NCBI GenBank assembly: GCA_025456105.1
Contig: JALOLG010000022.1
Location: 1 to 9,858 of the forward strand
From: Ilumatobacteraceae bacterium
GTDB lineage: Bacteria; Actinomycetota; Acidimicrobiia; Acidimicrobiales; Ilumatobacteraceae
DNA length: 9,858 nucleotides
Reading direction: 5' to 3'
Shown: positions 1 through 6,693 of the stretch, piece by piece
Layout of the letters: every line of letters starts with the position of its first letter
How positions within the stretch are numbered: the stretch's first letter is position 1
Position numbers and translations under genes: made by a program
Notes under the pieces: model-generated
The model's input: only the letters and a program-made list of their open reading frames with translations
Databases searched by the model: none
What the model was told of the DNA's origin: nothing

Positions 1-541
1 CGAGCCCGGAGTTCTTGAGGCGGTCCTTCACCTCGTCCCACAGGGCCGCGCCGCGCAGCGAGCGCTCGACGATGTCGTCGAGCTCGGACTTCTTCTTCAC
101 GCCAGCGAGCTTCGGGCCGTACGCGACGTTGTCGTAGATCGACTTCGGGAACGGGTTGGGCTTCTGGAACACCATCCCGATGCGACGGCGCACCTCGGTG
201 GCGTTCACCCCGGGGTCGTAGAGGTCCACTCCGTGGTAGTTGATGGTGCCCTCGACCTTGGCCGACTCGACGAAGTCGTTCATGCGGTTGAGGCAGCGCA
301 AGATCGTGGTCTTGCCGCAGCCCGACGGGCCGATGAAGGCCGTGATCTGGTGCTTGCGGATGGTCATGGTGGCCCCCCGCACGGCGCGGAAGTCGCCGTA
401 CAGCACGCTCACCTCGTCGAGCTCGAACACCGGCTCAGCGCCCATGTCGACGCCCGTGCTCGCGGCCTGTGGCCGCGACACCTGGTCCTCGGCCGCGACC
501 GACAGGTCGTGGCCGAGCGCGCTTCGGTCGATCTCGGTCAT
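1..541 (-). CDS. pstB: Phosphate ABC transporter ATP-binding protein PstB (C-terminus beyond window)
   Basis: This is the ATPase subunit that powers phosphate import through PstC/PstA at the cytoplasmic face of the membrane. The first 180 residues are visible. Walker [10 protein letters not shown], is at residues 71-79, and the Q-loop region VFQKPNPFP (Gln126) is the form typical of PstB. The signature motif, Walker B and switch His lie off the left edge. The ATG at 541-539 overlaps the pstA stop as ATGA, which implies translational coupling and supports this start. It gives about 36 residues ahead of the usual PstB beginning ([14 protein letters not shown]); Met33 would be a shorter alternative, but it lacks the coupling. 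It is the last visible gene of pstSCAB. The identification is secure from the motifs and the operon position. Confidence 0.95.
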   Translation of the reverse strand, partial: MTEIDRSALGHDLSVAAEDQVSRPQAASTGVDMGAEPVFELDEVSVLYGDFRAVRGATMTIRKHQITAFIGPSGCGKTTILRCLNRMNDFVESAKVEGTINYHGVDLYDPGVNATEVRRRIGMVFQKPNPFPKSIYDNVAYGPKLAGVKKKSELDDIVERSLRGAALWDEVKDRLKNSGL

Positions 542-1488
542 ACGCCCAGACGCGTCCTTTCGAATCGGTTGCGGAGGTAGATCGCCGCCGCGTTGAAGAA
601 GATGACGAGGATCAGCAGCGTGAGCCCGGCCGCTGCTGCGGCGTTCGTCCAGCCGATGTCGCCACCGACCGGGTCGGGCCGCCCCGACCAGTTGTAGATC
701 AGCATCGGGAGCGCCGTGAACGGCCCGGTGAGCGTGGTCTCGGGCAGCAGACCGGTGATCGCACCGAGCATGATGAGCGGCGAGGCCTCGCCGAGCGCCC
801 GGGCGATCGAGAGCACCACGCCGGTGAGGATGCCCGGTGCGGCGTACGGGATGACGTGGTCGCGGGTGACCTCCCAGCGCGACGACCCGACGCCGTAGCC
901 ACCCTCACGCAGCCCCTGCGGCACCGCACGGATGGCCTCCATCGAGGTGATGATCACCACCGGGAGCACCAGGACCGCCATGGTCAGCGCGGCGGAGATG
1001 ACCGAGGAGCCGCCGGTGATCCCCTTCAGCCAGGTGCCGAAGATCGTGAGGCCCAGGACGCCGTAGATGACGGCGGGCACGCCGGCCAGGTTGCGGATGT
1101 TCACCAGGATGAGCTGGGTGATCTTGTGGTCGTGGCGGGCGTAGTCCTCGAGGTAGATCGCGGCCGCCACGCCGAGCGGCACCGAGAGGACGAGCACGCC
1201 GAGGCCGATGATGAACGAGCCGTACAAGCCGGGCCAGACGCCCGTGGTGGCGGGATCGGACCCGATGGTGCTGGTGAGGAAGTCGCCGGGCCGCTCGCTC
1301 ATGATCGGCCAGGCGTCGACGAGCACCTCCTGGAGCAGCACGCCCAGGATCAGCAAGGTGGTGAGGGTGCACAGGAGCAGCAGCACGAGCAGGACGAGCC
1401 CGGCGGTGTCCCGCTTGCCGCCGGTGAGCTGCGACCTGGTGACCTCGGCGGCCGTCTTGCCGGCCGCGCCGGGGGTGATGAGCGACAT
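538..1488 (-). CDS. pstA: Phosphate ABC transporter permease PstA
   Basis: This is one of the two membrane subunits forming the phosphate channel, 316 residues long. A hydrophilic N-terminus of about 28 residues precedes a first membrane helix (about 29-52). Further hydrophobic segments lie near 90-113, 133-152, 163-182, 218-248 and 285-305. The EAA loop that docks on PstB is clear: [18 protein letters not shown] at 184-201. [15 protein letters not shown] follows at 229-243, typical of PstA. An in-frame reading can be extended back to 1632, but that extension overlaps pstC and is a Ser/Arg-rich shadow. The ATG at 1488 is preceded by GAGGT, which overlaps the pstC stop codon (TGAGGT), 10 nt downstream of pstC. 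Its stop overlaps the pstB start. Confidence 0.95.
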   Translation of the reverse strand: MSLITPGAAGKTAAEVTRSQLTGGKRDTAGLVLLVLLLLCTLTTLLILGVLLQEVLVDAWPIMSERPGDFLTSTIGSDPATTGVWPGLYGSFIIGLGVLVLSVPLGVAAAIYLEDYARHDHKITQLILVNIRNLAGVPAVIYGVLGLTIFGTWLKGITGGSSVISAALTMAVLVLPVVIITSMEAIRAVPQGLREGGYGVGSSRWEVTRDHVIPYAAPGILTGVVLSIARALGEASPLIMLGAITGLLPETTLTGPFTALPMLIYNWSGRPDPVGGDIGWTNAAAAAGLTLLILVIFFNAAAIYLRNRFERTRLGV

Positions 1489-1498
1489 GGTGGCGACC

Positions 1499-2419
1499 TC
1501 AGTACTTCTGGCGGACCCGGGCGACGAACCGGGCACCGATCGTGTTGAGCCCGAGCGTGATGAAGAACAGGAGCAAGCCGACGAAGAACAGCACGTCGAA
1601 CGGCGGCCCGGCCTTGACGGCGTCGGTGCCACCGGCGGCGTTGGTCATCGCGGCGGTCATGGTGAGCCCCGGCTCGAGTGGGTTGAAGCCGTTGTACGGC
1701 CCGGAGCCGTCGTAGCCACCGGCCATGGTGGCCACCATGGTCTCGCCGATGGCGCGTGACGTGGCGATGATGAACGCTGCCACGAGCCCGGAGATCGCGG
1801 CGGGGAGCACGATCTTGGTGACGGTGGTGACCTTCTTGGCCCCGACGCCGTAGCTGGCCTCGCGGAGCGAGCCGGGCACGGCGCTGATGGAGTCCTCGGA
1901 GAGCGAGGCCATGATCGGGATCACGAGGATGCCGATGCCGAGACCCGCCACGAGCATGTTGCGCGACTGGGTGGGATCGAAGATCCGGTCGACGACCTCG
2001 GGAGCGATGAACTTGAGGGCGAAGAAGCCGACCACCACCGAGGGCAGGCCGGCGAGCAGCTCGATCACGGGCTTCACCACCGCGCGCACCTTCGACGGCG
2101 CGTACTCGGCGAGGTAGATCGCCACGCCGAGGCCGAGCGGGGCGGCCACGAGCATCGCGATCGACCCCACCACGATGCTGCCCACGATGATCGTGCGCAG
2201 GTCGAAGCGCTCGCGTCGGGGGAACCACCCGGTGTCGGTGAGGACGTCGAAGTTCCAGTCGATCCCGACGAAGAAGTCCCACGTGCCCTGGCCCAGCACG
2301 AACAGGATGAGCAGGCTCACCAGGATCGAGAACAGGGCCGCGGCCTGGAAGATGCGGCGAGTCACGATCTCGGCGCGCCGCTGCTTGCGGTTGCCCTGGA
2401 GATCCTCGATCGTCAGCAT
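1499..2419 (-). CDS. pstC: Phosphate ABC transporter permease PstC
   Basis: This is the second channel-forming subunit of the phosphate importer, 306 residues. The first membrane helix is at about 25-44, followed by a short extracytoplasmic stretch (45-74). Further hydrophobic segments lie near 75-103, 118-138, 155-172, 208-232 and 274-296. The EAA cytoplasmic loop AVPGSLREASYGVGA is at 180-194, and SRAIGETMVATMAGG at 221-235 is characteristic of PstC. The ATG at 2419 has only a modest purine stretch (GGGAAG) upstream. The gene lies 100 nt after pstS, and a strong stem-loop occupies much of that gap. pstA follows after 10 nt. Confidence 0.95.
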   Translation of the reverse strand: MLTIEDLQGNRKQRRAEIVTRRIFQAAALFSILVSLLILFVLGQGTWDFFVGIDWNFDVLTDTGWFPRRERFDLRTIIVGSIVVGSIAMLVAAPLGLGVAIYLAEYAPSKVRAVVKPVIELLAGLPSVVVGFFALKFIAPEVVDRIFDPTQSRNMLVAGLGIGILVIPIMASLSEDSISAVPGSLREASYGVGAKKVTTVTKIVLPAAISGLVAAFIIATSRAIGETMVATMAGGYDGSGPYNGFNPLEPGLTMTAAMTNAAGGTDAVKAGPPFDVLFFVGLLLFFITLGLNTIGARFVARVRQKY

Positions 2420-2463
2420 GCGGTGCTTCCCGGGTGGTGGGTCGGACGGAGACTAGCCGAGCC

Positions 2464-2505
2464 GCCTGGCCGGCCGCCCCGGGGGGTGAGGGCGACCGGC
2501 CGGGC
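2464..2505 (-). terminator. GC-rich stem-loop between pstS and pstC (partial terminator or 3' stabiliser)
   Basis: In the transcript the arm at 2505-2491 pairs with 2478-2464 over 15 positions, with one A-C mismatch and one G-U pair. The loop is about 12 nt and one more C-G pair can form at its base. It starts 14 nt after the pstS stop codon. No run of U follows, so full termination is uncertain. The likely role, known for other binding-protein-first ABC operons, is to attenuate read-through or protect the pstS 3' end, so that the binding protein is made in excess over the permease. The pairing is seen directly; the role is inference. Confidence 0.6.
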
Positions 2506-2519
2506 TCGACGGGGACGGG

Positions 2520-3650
2520 TCAGCGGGCCGCCCAGGCGTCGCGCGTGGCCGCGAGACGGTCCTCGGGGATCTGCACGTAGCCGGCGTCGCTCACCTTGGC
2601 GATGCCCTCGTCGCTGAGGTACAGGTCGACGTACGACGCCACGGCCGGGTTCTCGGCAGCTGCCGTCGTGCTCACGTAGATGTAGAGGCTCCGGGCGAAC
2701 GGGTACGAGCCGTCGGCGATGGTCTCGGCGGTCGGCGCCACGCAGCCGTCGCCCGCATCCACGGCGATGCCCTTCAGGCGGTCACCCTCGGCCTGGAAGA
2801 AGGCGTAGCCCACCCAGCCCAGCGACGTGTCAGCCGACTCGATGCCCTCCACGATGAGGTTGTCGTTCGGGCTCGACGAGTAGTCGGCGCGGGTGAAGTC
2901 ATTGTCCTCACCGAGGCGCTCCTCCGACAGGTCGGCGATCGCGAACTCGACGAACGAGTCGTAGGTGCCCGACTCCTCGCCGGGGCCGAAGACCACGAGC
3001 GGCGCATCCGGGAACGGCACGCTCTGCACCGCACCCACCTCTGCGGCGAGGTCGTTGGCGTCGCTCCAGCTGCCGAAGCCCTCCGACTCGGGACCGAGCA
3101 GGGCGTACAGCCCGGGCACGTCGAGGCACTCGATGGCCGAGTTGTTCGGGTTGGTGATCACCGACAGACCGTCGATGGCGACCTCGAGCTCGACGAACTC
3201 GATGCCGTTGTCGGCGCAGGTCTGGGCCTCCTCCTCGCGGATGGGGCGGGACGCATCGGAGATGTCGGCCTCACCGGCGCAGAACTTCTGGAAGCCGTCA
3301 CCCGTGCCCGGGCCCTCGACGGTCACCAGCAGCTCGCCGCCGGACAGCTCGTTGGCGAGCTCGCCGACGCGGATCGAGATCGGCTCGACGGTCGACGAGC
3401 CGGTCACGAAGACGTTGCCCGACGCGAGCTCGGGGGTCTCGCCGCCGGCGCCGCCACCGCCCTCACCGTCGGTGGTCATGGGCTCGGTGGTCATCGGCTC
3501 GCTGGTCATCGGCTCGGTCGCGGCGGGTGCCTCGGTGGCGGCCGGCGCCTCGGTCTCGGGGGTCGACTCCTCGTCGTCGTCACCGCAGGCGGCGACCACG
3601 AGCGATGCGACGATCGCGCCGGCGAACAGGCGCTTGGTCGAAGCTTTCAC
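2520..3650 (-). CDS. pstS: Phosphate-binding lipoprotein PstS
   Basis: This extracytoplasmic, membrane-anchored protein captures phosphate and hands it to PstCA. It has 376 residues. The start is GTG at 3650-3648, with GGAGT 5 nt upstream. The signal peptide is residues 1-21, and the lipobox VAAC places the lipidated Cys at 22. Residues 23-75 are an acidic, low-complexity linker with two TEAPAA repeats, three TEPMT-like repeats and a Gly-rich end. Phosphate-site motifs follow: GSSTVEP (84-90), GTGDGFQKF (115-123), ADISDASRPI (128-137), DGLSVITNP (160-168) and ESGTYDSF (226-233). Cys124, Cys145, Cys175 and one Cys near 300 could form disulfides. It is first in the operon, behind a PHO-box-like repeat, so it is probably induced by phosphate limitation through a PhoP/PhoB-type regulator. 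Confidence 0.96.
   Translation of the reverse strand: MKASTKRLFAGAIVASLVVAACGDDDEESTPETEAPAATEAPAATEPMTSEPMTTEPMTTDGEGGGGAGGETPELASGNVFVTGSSTVEPISIRVGELANELSGGELLVTVEGPGTGDGFQKFCAGEADISDASRPIREEEAQTCADNGIEFVELEVAIDGLSVITNPNNSAIECLDVPGLYALLGPESEGFGSWSDANDLAAEVGAVQSVPFPDAPLVVFGPGEESGTYDSFVEFAIADLSEERLGEDNDFTRADYSSSPNDNLIVEGIESADTSLGWVGYAFFQAEGDRLKGIAVDAGDGCVAPTAETIADGSYPFARSLYIYVSTTAAAENPAVASYVDLYLSDEGIAKVSDAGYVQIPEDRLAATRDAWAAR
3474..3554 (-). repeat. In-frame tandem repeats in the PstS linker
   Basis: Two 18-bp units encoding TEAPAA (3519-3554) are followed by three 15-bp units encoding TEPMT, SEPMT and TEPMT (3474-3518). The 15-bp units differ at only a few bases, so they look like recent slippage duplications. 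All units keep the frame. The result is a flexible, acidic, Thr/Pro-rich tether between the lipid anchor and the binding domain. Confidence 0.8.
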
Positions 3651-3710
3651 GCTGCACTCCTTGGGTTGGGTTCACGAACGCGAGACCGCCGTGGACGGCT
3701 CGCTGCGCGC

Positions 3711-3716
3711 ACCGTA
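3711..3716 (-). promoter_or_regulatory. Candidate -10 hexamer for pstS
   Basis: TACGGT on the minus strand matches the actinobacterial TAnnnT pattern and lies just downstream (5 nt) of the last PHO-box unit. No good -35 exists, as expected for an activator-dependent pho promoter. Transcription from here would leave a leader of roughly 55 nt before the GTG start. It rests on one short match, so it is tentative. Confidence 0.35.
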
Positions 3717-3721
3717 AGGGG

Positions 3722-3765
3722 GTCAGGTGAACGGACACCCGAAGTCAGATGAACGAGAGGTGAAC
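3722..3765 (-). promoter_or_regulatory. PHO box: four consecutive 11-nt direct repeat units upstream of pstS
   Basis: Read on the minus strand, the units are GTTCACCTCTC (3765-3755), GTTCATCTGAC (3754-3744), TTCGGGTGTCC (3743-3733, degenerate) and GTTCACCTGAC (3732-3722). Three of the four carry GTTCAYCT in exact 11-nt phase. This matches the PHO-box architecture known for Streptomyces PhoP (11-nt direct repeats resembling GTTCACC). It lies 72 nt upstream of the pstS start, next to a candidate -10, so PhoP-type activation under phosphate starvation is expected. The repeat phasing is seen directly; the regulator is inferred and is not encoded in this window. Confidence 0.85.
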
Positions 3766-3776
3766 GAACGACGACG

Positions 3777-3805
3777 CGACGGCGAACAAGCCTGCGATGC
3801 CGTCG
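3777..3805 (-). terminator. Weak stem-loop after ppk1
   Basis: A 7-bp perfect inverted repeat (CGACGGC at 3777-3783, GCCGTCG at 3799-3805) with a 15-nt loop begins 11 nt after the ppk1 stop. There is no U-tract. It may end ppk1 transcripts before the pstS promoter, but a loop this long makes it a weak candidate. Confidence 0.3.
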
Positions 3806-3815
3806 GCGGAAGGGC

Positions 3816-5870
3816 TCAGCGGCGCGTCGACTGCTGCCGCTCGGCTGCGTAGCGGTACATCCGCTCCTGCGCGTCGGGGGCGTACGCCTCGGTGTCGCCG
3901 ACCCGGCGCCACACGTCGTCGGGTCCGAGCTCCCAGCGCACCACGTCGTCGGCGAGCAGGAACGACAGTGCGGCGTCGAGCCACTCGCGGTGCTTGGGGT
4001 GCTCGATCGGCACCAGCACCTCCACCCGCCGGTCGAGGTTGCGCGGCATCAGATCGGCGGAGCCGATCAGGTGGAGCGGCTCGGAGCCGTCGTTGCCGCC
4101 GTGCTCGAACCGGTAGATCCGGCTGTGCTCGAGGTAGCGGCCCAGCACCGAGCGGACGCGGATGCGCTCGGACAGCCCGGGCACCCCCGCCCGCAGCCCG
4201 CAGATCCCGCGCACGACGATGTCGACGTGCACGCCGGCGGCTGACGCGGCGTAGAGCGCCTCGATCATCGTGCGGTCGACGATCGAGTTGCACTTGATCG
4301 TGATCCGACCCGCCTCCCCCATCGCCGTCTCGCGCTCGACGAGGTCGAGCAGCTGGGCGCGCAGGTCGCGGGGGGCGACCACCAGCGATCGGTACTCCTG
4401 GGAGCGGCTGTACCCGGTGAGGTGGTTGAACAGCTGCATCGTGTCGGCCCCGATGTCGGGATCGCACGTGAAGAAGCCGAGGTCCTCGTAGATGCGGGCG
4501 GTCCGCGGGTTGTAGTTGCCCGTGCCGATGTGGCAGTAGCGACGCAGCTGGTCGCCGTCGTCGCGGACGACCATCACCACCTTGGAGTGCGTCTTCAGCC
4601 CCACCATCCCGTACACCACGTGGACGCCGGCACGCTCGAGCTGGCGGGCCCAGCGCACGTTGGCCGCCTCGTCGAAGCGGGCCTTCAGCTCCACCAGCGC
4701 GGCCACCTGCACGCCTCGCTCCGCGGCCCGCATGAGCGCGCGCAGGATCGGGCTCTCGCCACCCCCGGCCCGGTAGAGCGTCATCTTGATGCTCTGCACC
4801 TGCGGGTCGTCGGCCGCCTGGTCGATGAACTGCTCGACCGCGGTGAAGCTCTCGTACGGGTGGTGCACCAGCAGGGCCCGGTCGCGGATGACCGAGAACA
4901 CCGAGCGGCCGGTCTCGTCGGCCACCGCGAGCCGGCCGGCCGTCACCGGCGGCCACGGCCGGTCGCGCAGGTCGGGGCGGTCGACCGACAGCAGCCCCAT
5001 CAGGCACGTGAGATCGAGCATCGCACGGTGCCTCGACACGCCGTCGGTGTCGATGTCGAGCTCGCGGACCAGCAGCTCGAGGACCTCATCGGTGGTGCGG
5101 TGGTCGACCTCGAGCCGCACGGCCTTGTTGAACCGGCGACGCCGGAGCTCCATCTCCACGGCCTCGAGCAGGTCGTCGGCGTCCTCCTCCTCGAGCGTCA
5201 GGTCGCCGTTGCGGGTGACCCGGAACGTCGACCAGCCCTCCACCACCATGCCGGCGAACAGCCGGTGCAGGTGCGCGGCCACCAGCTGCTCGGCGGGCAC
5301 GAACCGGTGCCCGCCGACCTCGACGAGACGGGGGAACACCGTCGGAACCTTCAGCCGCACGAACCGCCGCTCGCCCGTCTCCGGATCGGCCACCATCGCC
5401 GCGATGCTGAGCGCGAGGTCGCTGATGTAGGGGAAGGGGTGCCCGGGGTCGACCGCCAGCGGCGTGAGCACCGGGAGCACGCGCTCCTCGAAGAACGCAC
5501 CGAGGCGCGCCCGCTCGTGATCGGTGAGGTCGTCCCAGTCGACGATCGCCACGCCGGATGCGGCGAGCTCGGGGCGCAGCTGCTCGAGGAACACGGCCTC
5601 CTGGCGCGCCACGAACCGCTGCACCTCGAGCGCGATCTCGGCGAGCTGCTGCGACGGCGAGCGGCCGTCGGGTGAGGGCTCGTCGAGCCCGGCGGCGACC
5701 TGGTCCTTGAGTGCGGCCACACGGACCTGGAAGAACTCGTCGAGGTTGCTCGACGCGATCGCGCAGAACTTCGCGCGCTCGAGCAGCGGGATGCCCGGCT
5801 CGGTGGCGAGCGACAGGACGCGGTCGTTGAACTGGAGCCAGCTGAGCTCGCGGTTCAGCAGCCGGTGCAC
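3816..5870 (-). CDS. ppk: Polyphosphate kinase PPK1
   Basis: PPK1 reversibly transfers the gamma-phosphate of ATP onto polyphosphate chains, a phosphate and energy store. It has 684 residues, close to the usual length. The N-domain begins NRELSWLQFNDRVL, with SSNLDEFFQVR at 40-50 near the nucleotide site. HPYESF is at 337-342. The autophosphorylated histidine is His428 in GLKTHSKVVMV, and the second conserved histidine is His582 in YLEHSRIYRFEHGG. IGTGNYNPRTARIYED (448-463) and IGSADLMPRNLDRRVE (602-617) are the paired PLD-like half-sites. All key residues are present, so it should be active. The start is GTG at 5870, which aligns with the family's N-terminus. It has no clear Shine-Dalgarno and sits 6 nt after an in-frame upstream stop. 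It lies just upstream of pstS, so uptake and storage genes are neighbours. Confidence 0.96.
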   Translation of the reverse strand: MHRLLNRELSWLQFNDRVLSLATEPGIPLLERAKFCAIASSNLDEFFQVRVAALKDQVAAGLDEPSPDGRSPSQQLAEIALEVQRFVARQEAVFLEQLRPELAASGVAIVDWDDLTDHERARLGAFFEERVLPVLTPLAVDPGHPFPYISDLALSIAAMVADPETGERRFVRLKVPTVFPRLVEVGGHRFVPAEQLVAAHLHRLFAGMVVEGWSTFRVTRNGDLTLEEEDADDLLEAVEMELRRRRFNKAVRLEVDHRTTDEVLELLVRELDIDTDGVSRHRAMLDLTCLMGLLSVDRPDLRDRPWPPVTAGRLAVADETGRSVFSVIRDRALLVHHPYESFTAVEQFIDQAADDPQVQSIKMTLYRAGGGESPILRALMRAAERGVQVAALVELKARFDEAANVRWARQLERAGVHVVYGMVGLKTHSKVVMVVRDDGDQLRRYCHIGTGNYNPRTARIYEDLGFFTCDPDIGADTMQLFNHLTGYSRSQEYRSLVVAPRDLRAQLLDLVERETAMGEAGRITIKCNSIVDRTMIEALYAASAAGVHVDIVVRGICGLRAGVPGLSERIRVRSVLGRYLEHSRIYRFEHGGNDGSEPLHLIGSADLMPRNLDRRVEVLVPIEHPKHREWLDAALSFLLADDVVRWELGPDDVWRRVGDTEAYAPDAQERMYRYAAERQQSTRR

Positions 5871-5876
5871 GTGCGG

Positions 5877-6140
5877 TCAGATCTCGGCGACGTCGAGGCC
5901 GAGATCCCACTCGAGCGAGATGAGCTCGCGCTCGGCGTCGCGGTTGATGCGCTCGCGATTGCGCCGGAACTGCGGGTCGTCGCGCGGCAGCAGCACGAGG
6001 CGCGCCAGGGCCCGGGCGCGGAACTCCTCGAGCAGGGTGCGATCGCCCCAGTCGCCGTACACGTCCCAGTGCGGCGAGACCGGCCCGAGGTAGACGATCC
6101 GGGCGTGGGCACGAGGCGCAGCGGGGGCGAGGTCGGACAT
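5877..6140 (-). CDS. Uncharacterised 87-residue protein upstream of ppk1
   Basis: I do not recognise this family. The predicted 87-residue protein has a short Ala/Pro N-terminus, then ARIVYLGPVSPHWDVYGDWGD (first 17 residues of that block are strongly aromatic/hydrophobic). A charged, probably helical, Arg/Glu-rich half (about 34-77) follows, ending in LGLDVAEI. It has no signal peptide, membrane helix or Cys. Codon use is strongly GC at third positions, like its neighbours, which supports real coding. The ATG at 6140 has AGGA 9 nt upstream; a longer reading back to 6263 would run through the whiB promoter and is unlikely. Its TGA is followed by just two codons and then the ppk1 GTG in the same frame, so the two are surely co-transcribed and probably translationally coupled. 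A role in phosphate or polyphosphate metabolism is only inferred from position. Confidence 0.75.
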   Translation of the reverse strand: MSDLAPAAPRAHARIVYLGPVSPHWDVYGDWGDRTLLEEFRARALARLVLLPRDDPQFRRNRERINRDAERELISLEWDLGLDVAEI

Positions 6141-6156
6141 GGCGGGCGATCCTAGC

Positions 6157-6185
6157 GGCGCCGGCCTGCCGCCCGGCCCGGCGCC
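6157..6185 (-). other. Stem-loop upstream of the 87-residue gene
   Basis: GGCGCCGG (6157-6164) and CCGGCGCC (6178-6185) form a perfect 8-bp GC stem with a 13-nt loop. It ends 17 nt before the ATG at 6140. If the mRNA starts at the PHO-box-driven site further upstream, this would lie in the leader and could limit ribosome access. If the mRNA is leaderless it has no role. The pairing is clear; the function is unknown. Confidence 0.35.
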
Positions 6186-6203
6186 CACCGCCGACAGCGC
6201 CCG

Positions 6204-6225
6204 GGATGATGACGAATCGATGAAC
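6204..6225 (-). promoter_or_regulatory. Candidate two-unit PHO box ahead of the orf87-ppk1 unit
   Basis: On the minus strand GTTCATCGATT (6225-6215) is followed directly by CGTCATCATCC (6214-6204). Both carry the TCATC core in exact 11-nt phase, as in the pstS PHO box (GTTCATCTGAC). Streptomyces ppk is known to be under PhoP control, so a PHO box here would fit. The site also lies just upstream of the divergent whiB promoter. Two units with one weak match are less convincing than the four-unit pstS site. Confidence 0.45.
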
Positions 6226-6241
6226 AGAACGGGATGAATCC

Positions 6242-6269
6242 TTGCAATCACTCGCCGATTCATTACAGT
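6242..6269 (+). promoter_or_regulatory. Promoter of the plus-strand whiB gene
   Basis: A -35 TTGCAA (6242-6247) and a -10 TACAGT (6264-6269) are separated by 16 bp. Both are close to the housekeeping sigma consensus. Transcription would start near 6276, giving a leader of about 70 nt that ends in AAGGAG. A small hairpin (GCGTCG/CGACGT, 6304-6318) sits in that leader. Confidence 0.6.
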
Positions 6270-6346
6270 TGCGTGAAGACAGCCACCGAGTCGGGAACCG
6301 CAGGCGTCGCTGCGACGTCAGAGTCCCACCCGAGCAAGGAGCGATG

Positions 6347-6658
6347 ATGACCACCCCCGACCACCGTCCGACCGTCGACACGCCGAGCGACGCCGTGCGC
6401 GACGCCGAGCTGTTCGACCCCGAGACGGTGAGCGCCTGGATGGCCGACGGCAGCTGCCGGGCCTACCCGCCGGCGGTGTTCTTCCCGAGCGACGGGGTGG
6501 GGGTCGACAAGGCCCGCAAGATCTGCGCGACCTGCCCGGTGAGCGAGCCGTGTCTGGAGTACGCCCTCGCGCACCGCATCGAGCACGGCGTGTGGGGTGG
6601 GTGCAGCGAGCGGGAGCGGCGGCGCATCCTGAAGCGCCGGCGGGTGACGGTCGGCTGA
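6347..6658 (+). CDS. WhiB-family iron-sulfur transcriptional regulator
   Basis: This is a small actinobacterial regulator that binds a 4Fe-4S cluster and usually acts by contacting the principal sigma factor. It has 103 residues. Cluster ligands are Cys37, Cys60, Cys63 and Cys69, in the family pattern C-x22-C-x2-C-x5-C. The GVWGG turn is at 81-85, followed by a basic C-terminal tail (SERERRRILKRRR) for DNA contact. Two ATGs occur in tandem at 6344 and 6347. AAGGAG at 6336-6341 is 5 nt from the second and only 2 from the first, so I chose 6347. A fifth cysteine, Cys86, directly follows GVWGG, where other members usually carry Leu, Met or Thr. The subtype is not assignable with confidence. It is divergent from the orf87-ppk1 unit and convergent with tatA. 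Confidence 0.93.
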   Translation: MTTPDHRPTVDTPSDAVRDAELFDPETVSAWMADGSCRAYPPAVFFPSDGVGVDKARKICATCPVSEPCLEYALAHRIEHGVWGGCSERERRRILKRRRVTVG

Positions 6659-6688
6659 GGCCGACCGATCGGAGGGCGTCGGGCCCTC
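6648..6688. terminator. Paired stem-loops between convergent whiB and tatA (bidirectional terminator)
   Basis: The first hairpin pairs CGGTCGGC (6648-6655) with GCCGACCG (6660-6667), an 8-bp perfect stem. Its 4-nt loop TGAG contains the whiB stop codon. The second pairs GAGGGC (6672-6677) with GCCCTC (6683-6688) around a 5-nt loop. Together they fill the 35-bp gap between the two stop codons. Neither has a U-tract, which is common for terminators in GC-rich actinobacteria. Confidence 0.55.
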
Positions 6689-6693
6689 GGAGG

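Noticed and set aside
469..1548. A 359-codon plus-strand open frame across pstB and pstA
   Set aside because: It is antisense to clear ABC transporter genes and is Arg/Glu/Asp/Gly/His-rich with no motifs.
2450..2455. TAGTCT on the minus strand as an internal promoter for pstC
   Set aside because: It lacks any -35 in the GC-rich stem upstream. One hexamer does not support a separate promoter inside the operon.
3670..3679. Near-palindrome GTTCACGAAC in the pstS leader, resembling another PHO half-site
   Set aside because: It is isolated, out of the 11-nt phase of the main site, and lies downstream of the candidate -10. Chance similarity is more likely.
4422..5675. A 417-codon plus-strand open frame inside ppk1
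   Set aside because: It is an antisense shadow of a gene whose own frame holds every PPK1 catalytic motif. It has His/Val/Glu-rich shadow composition and no recognisable domain.
5086..6381. A 431-codon minus-strand open frame across ppk1, orf87 and the whiB promoter
   Set aside because: It is Arg/Pro/Ala-rich, out of frame with PPK1, and crosses two regulatory regions. It is a high-GC frame-shadow artefact.
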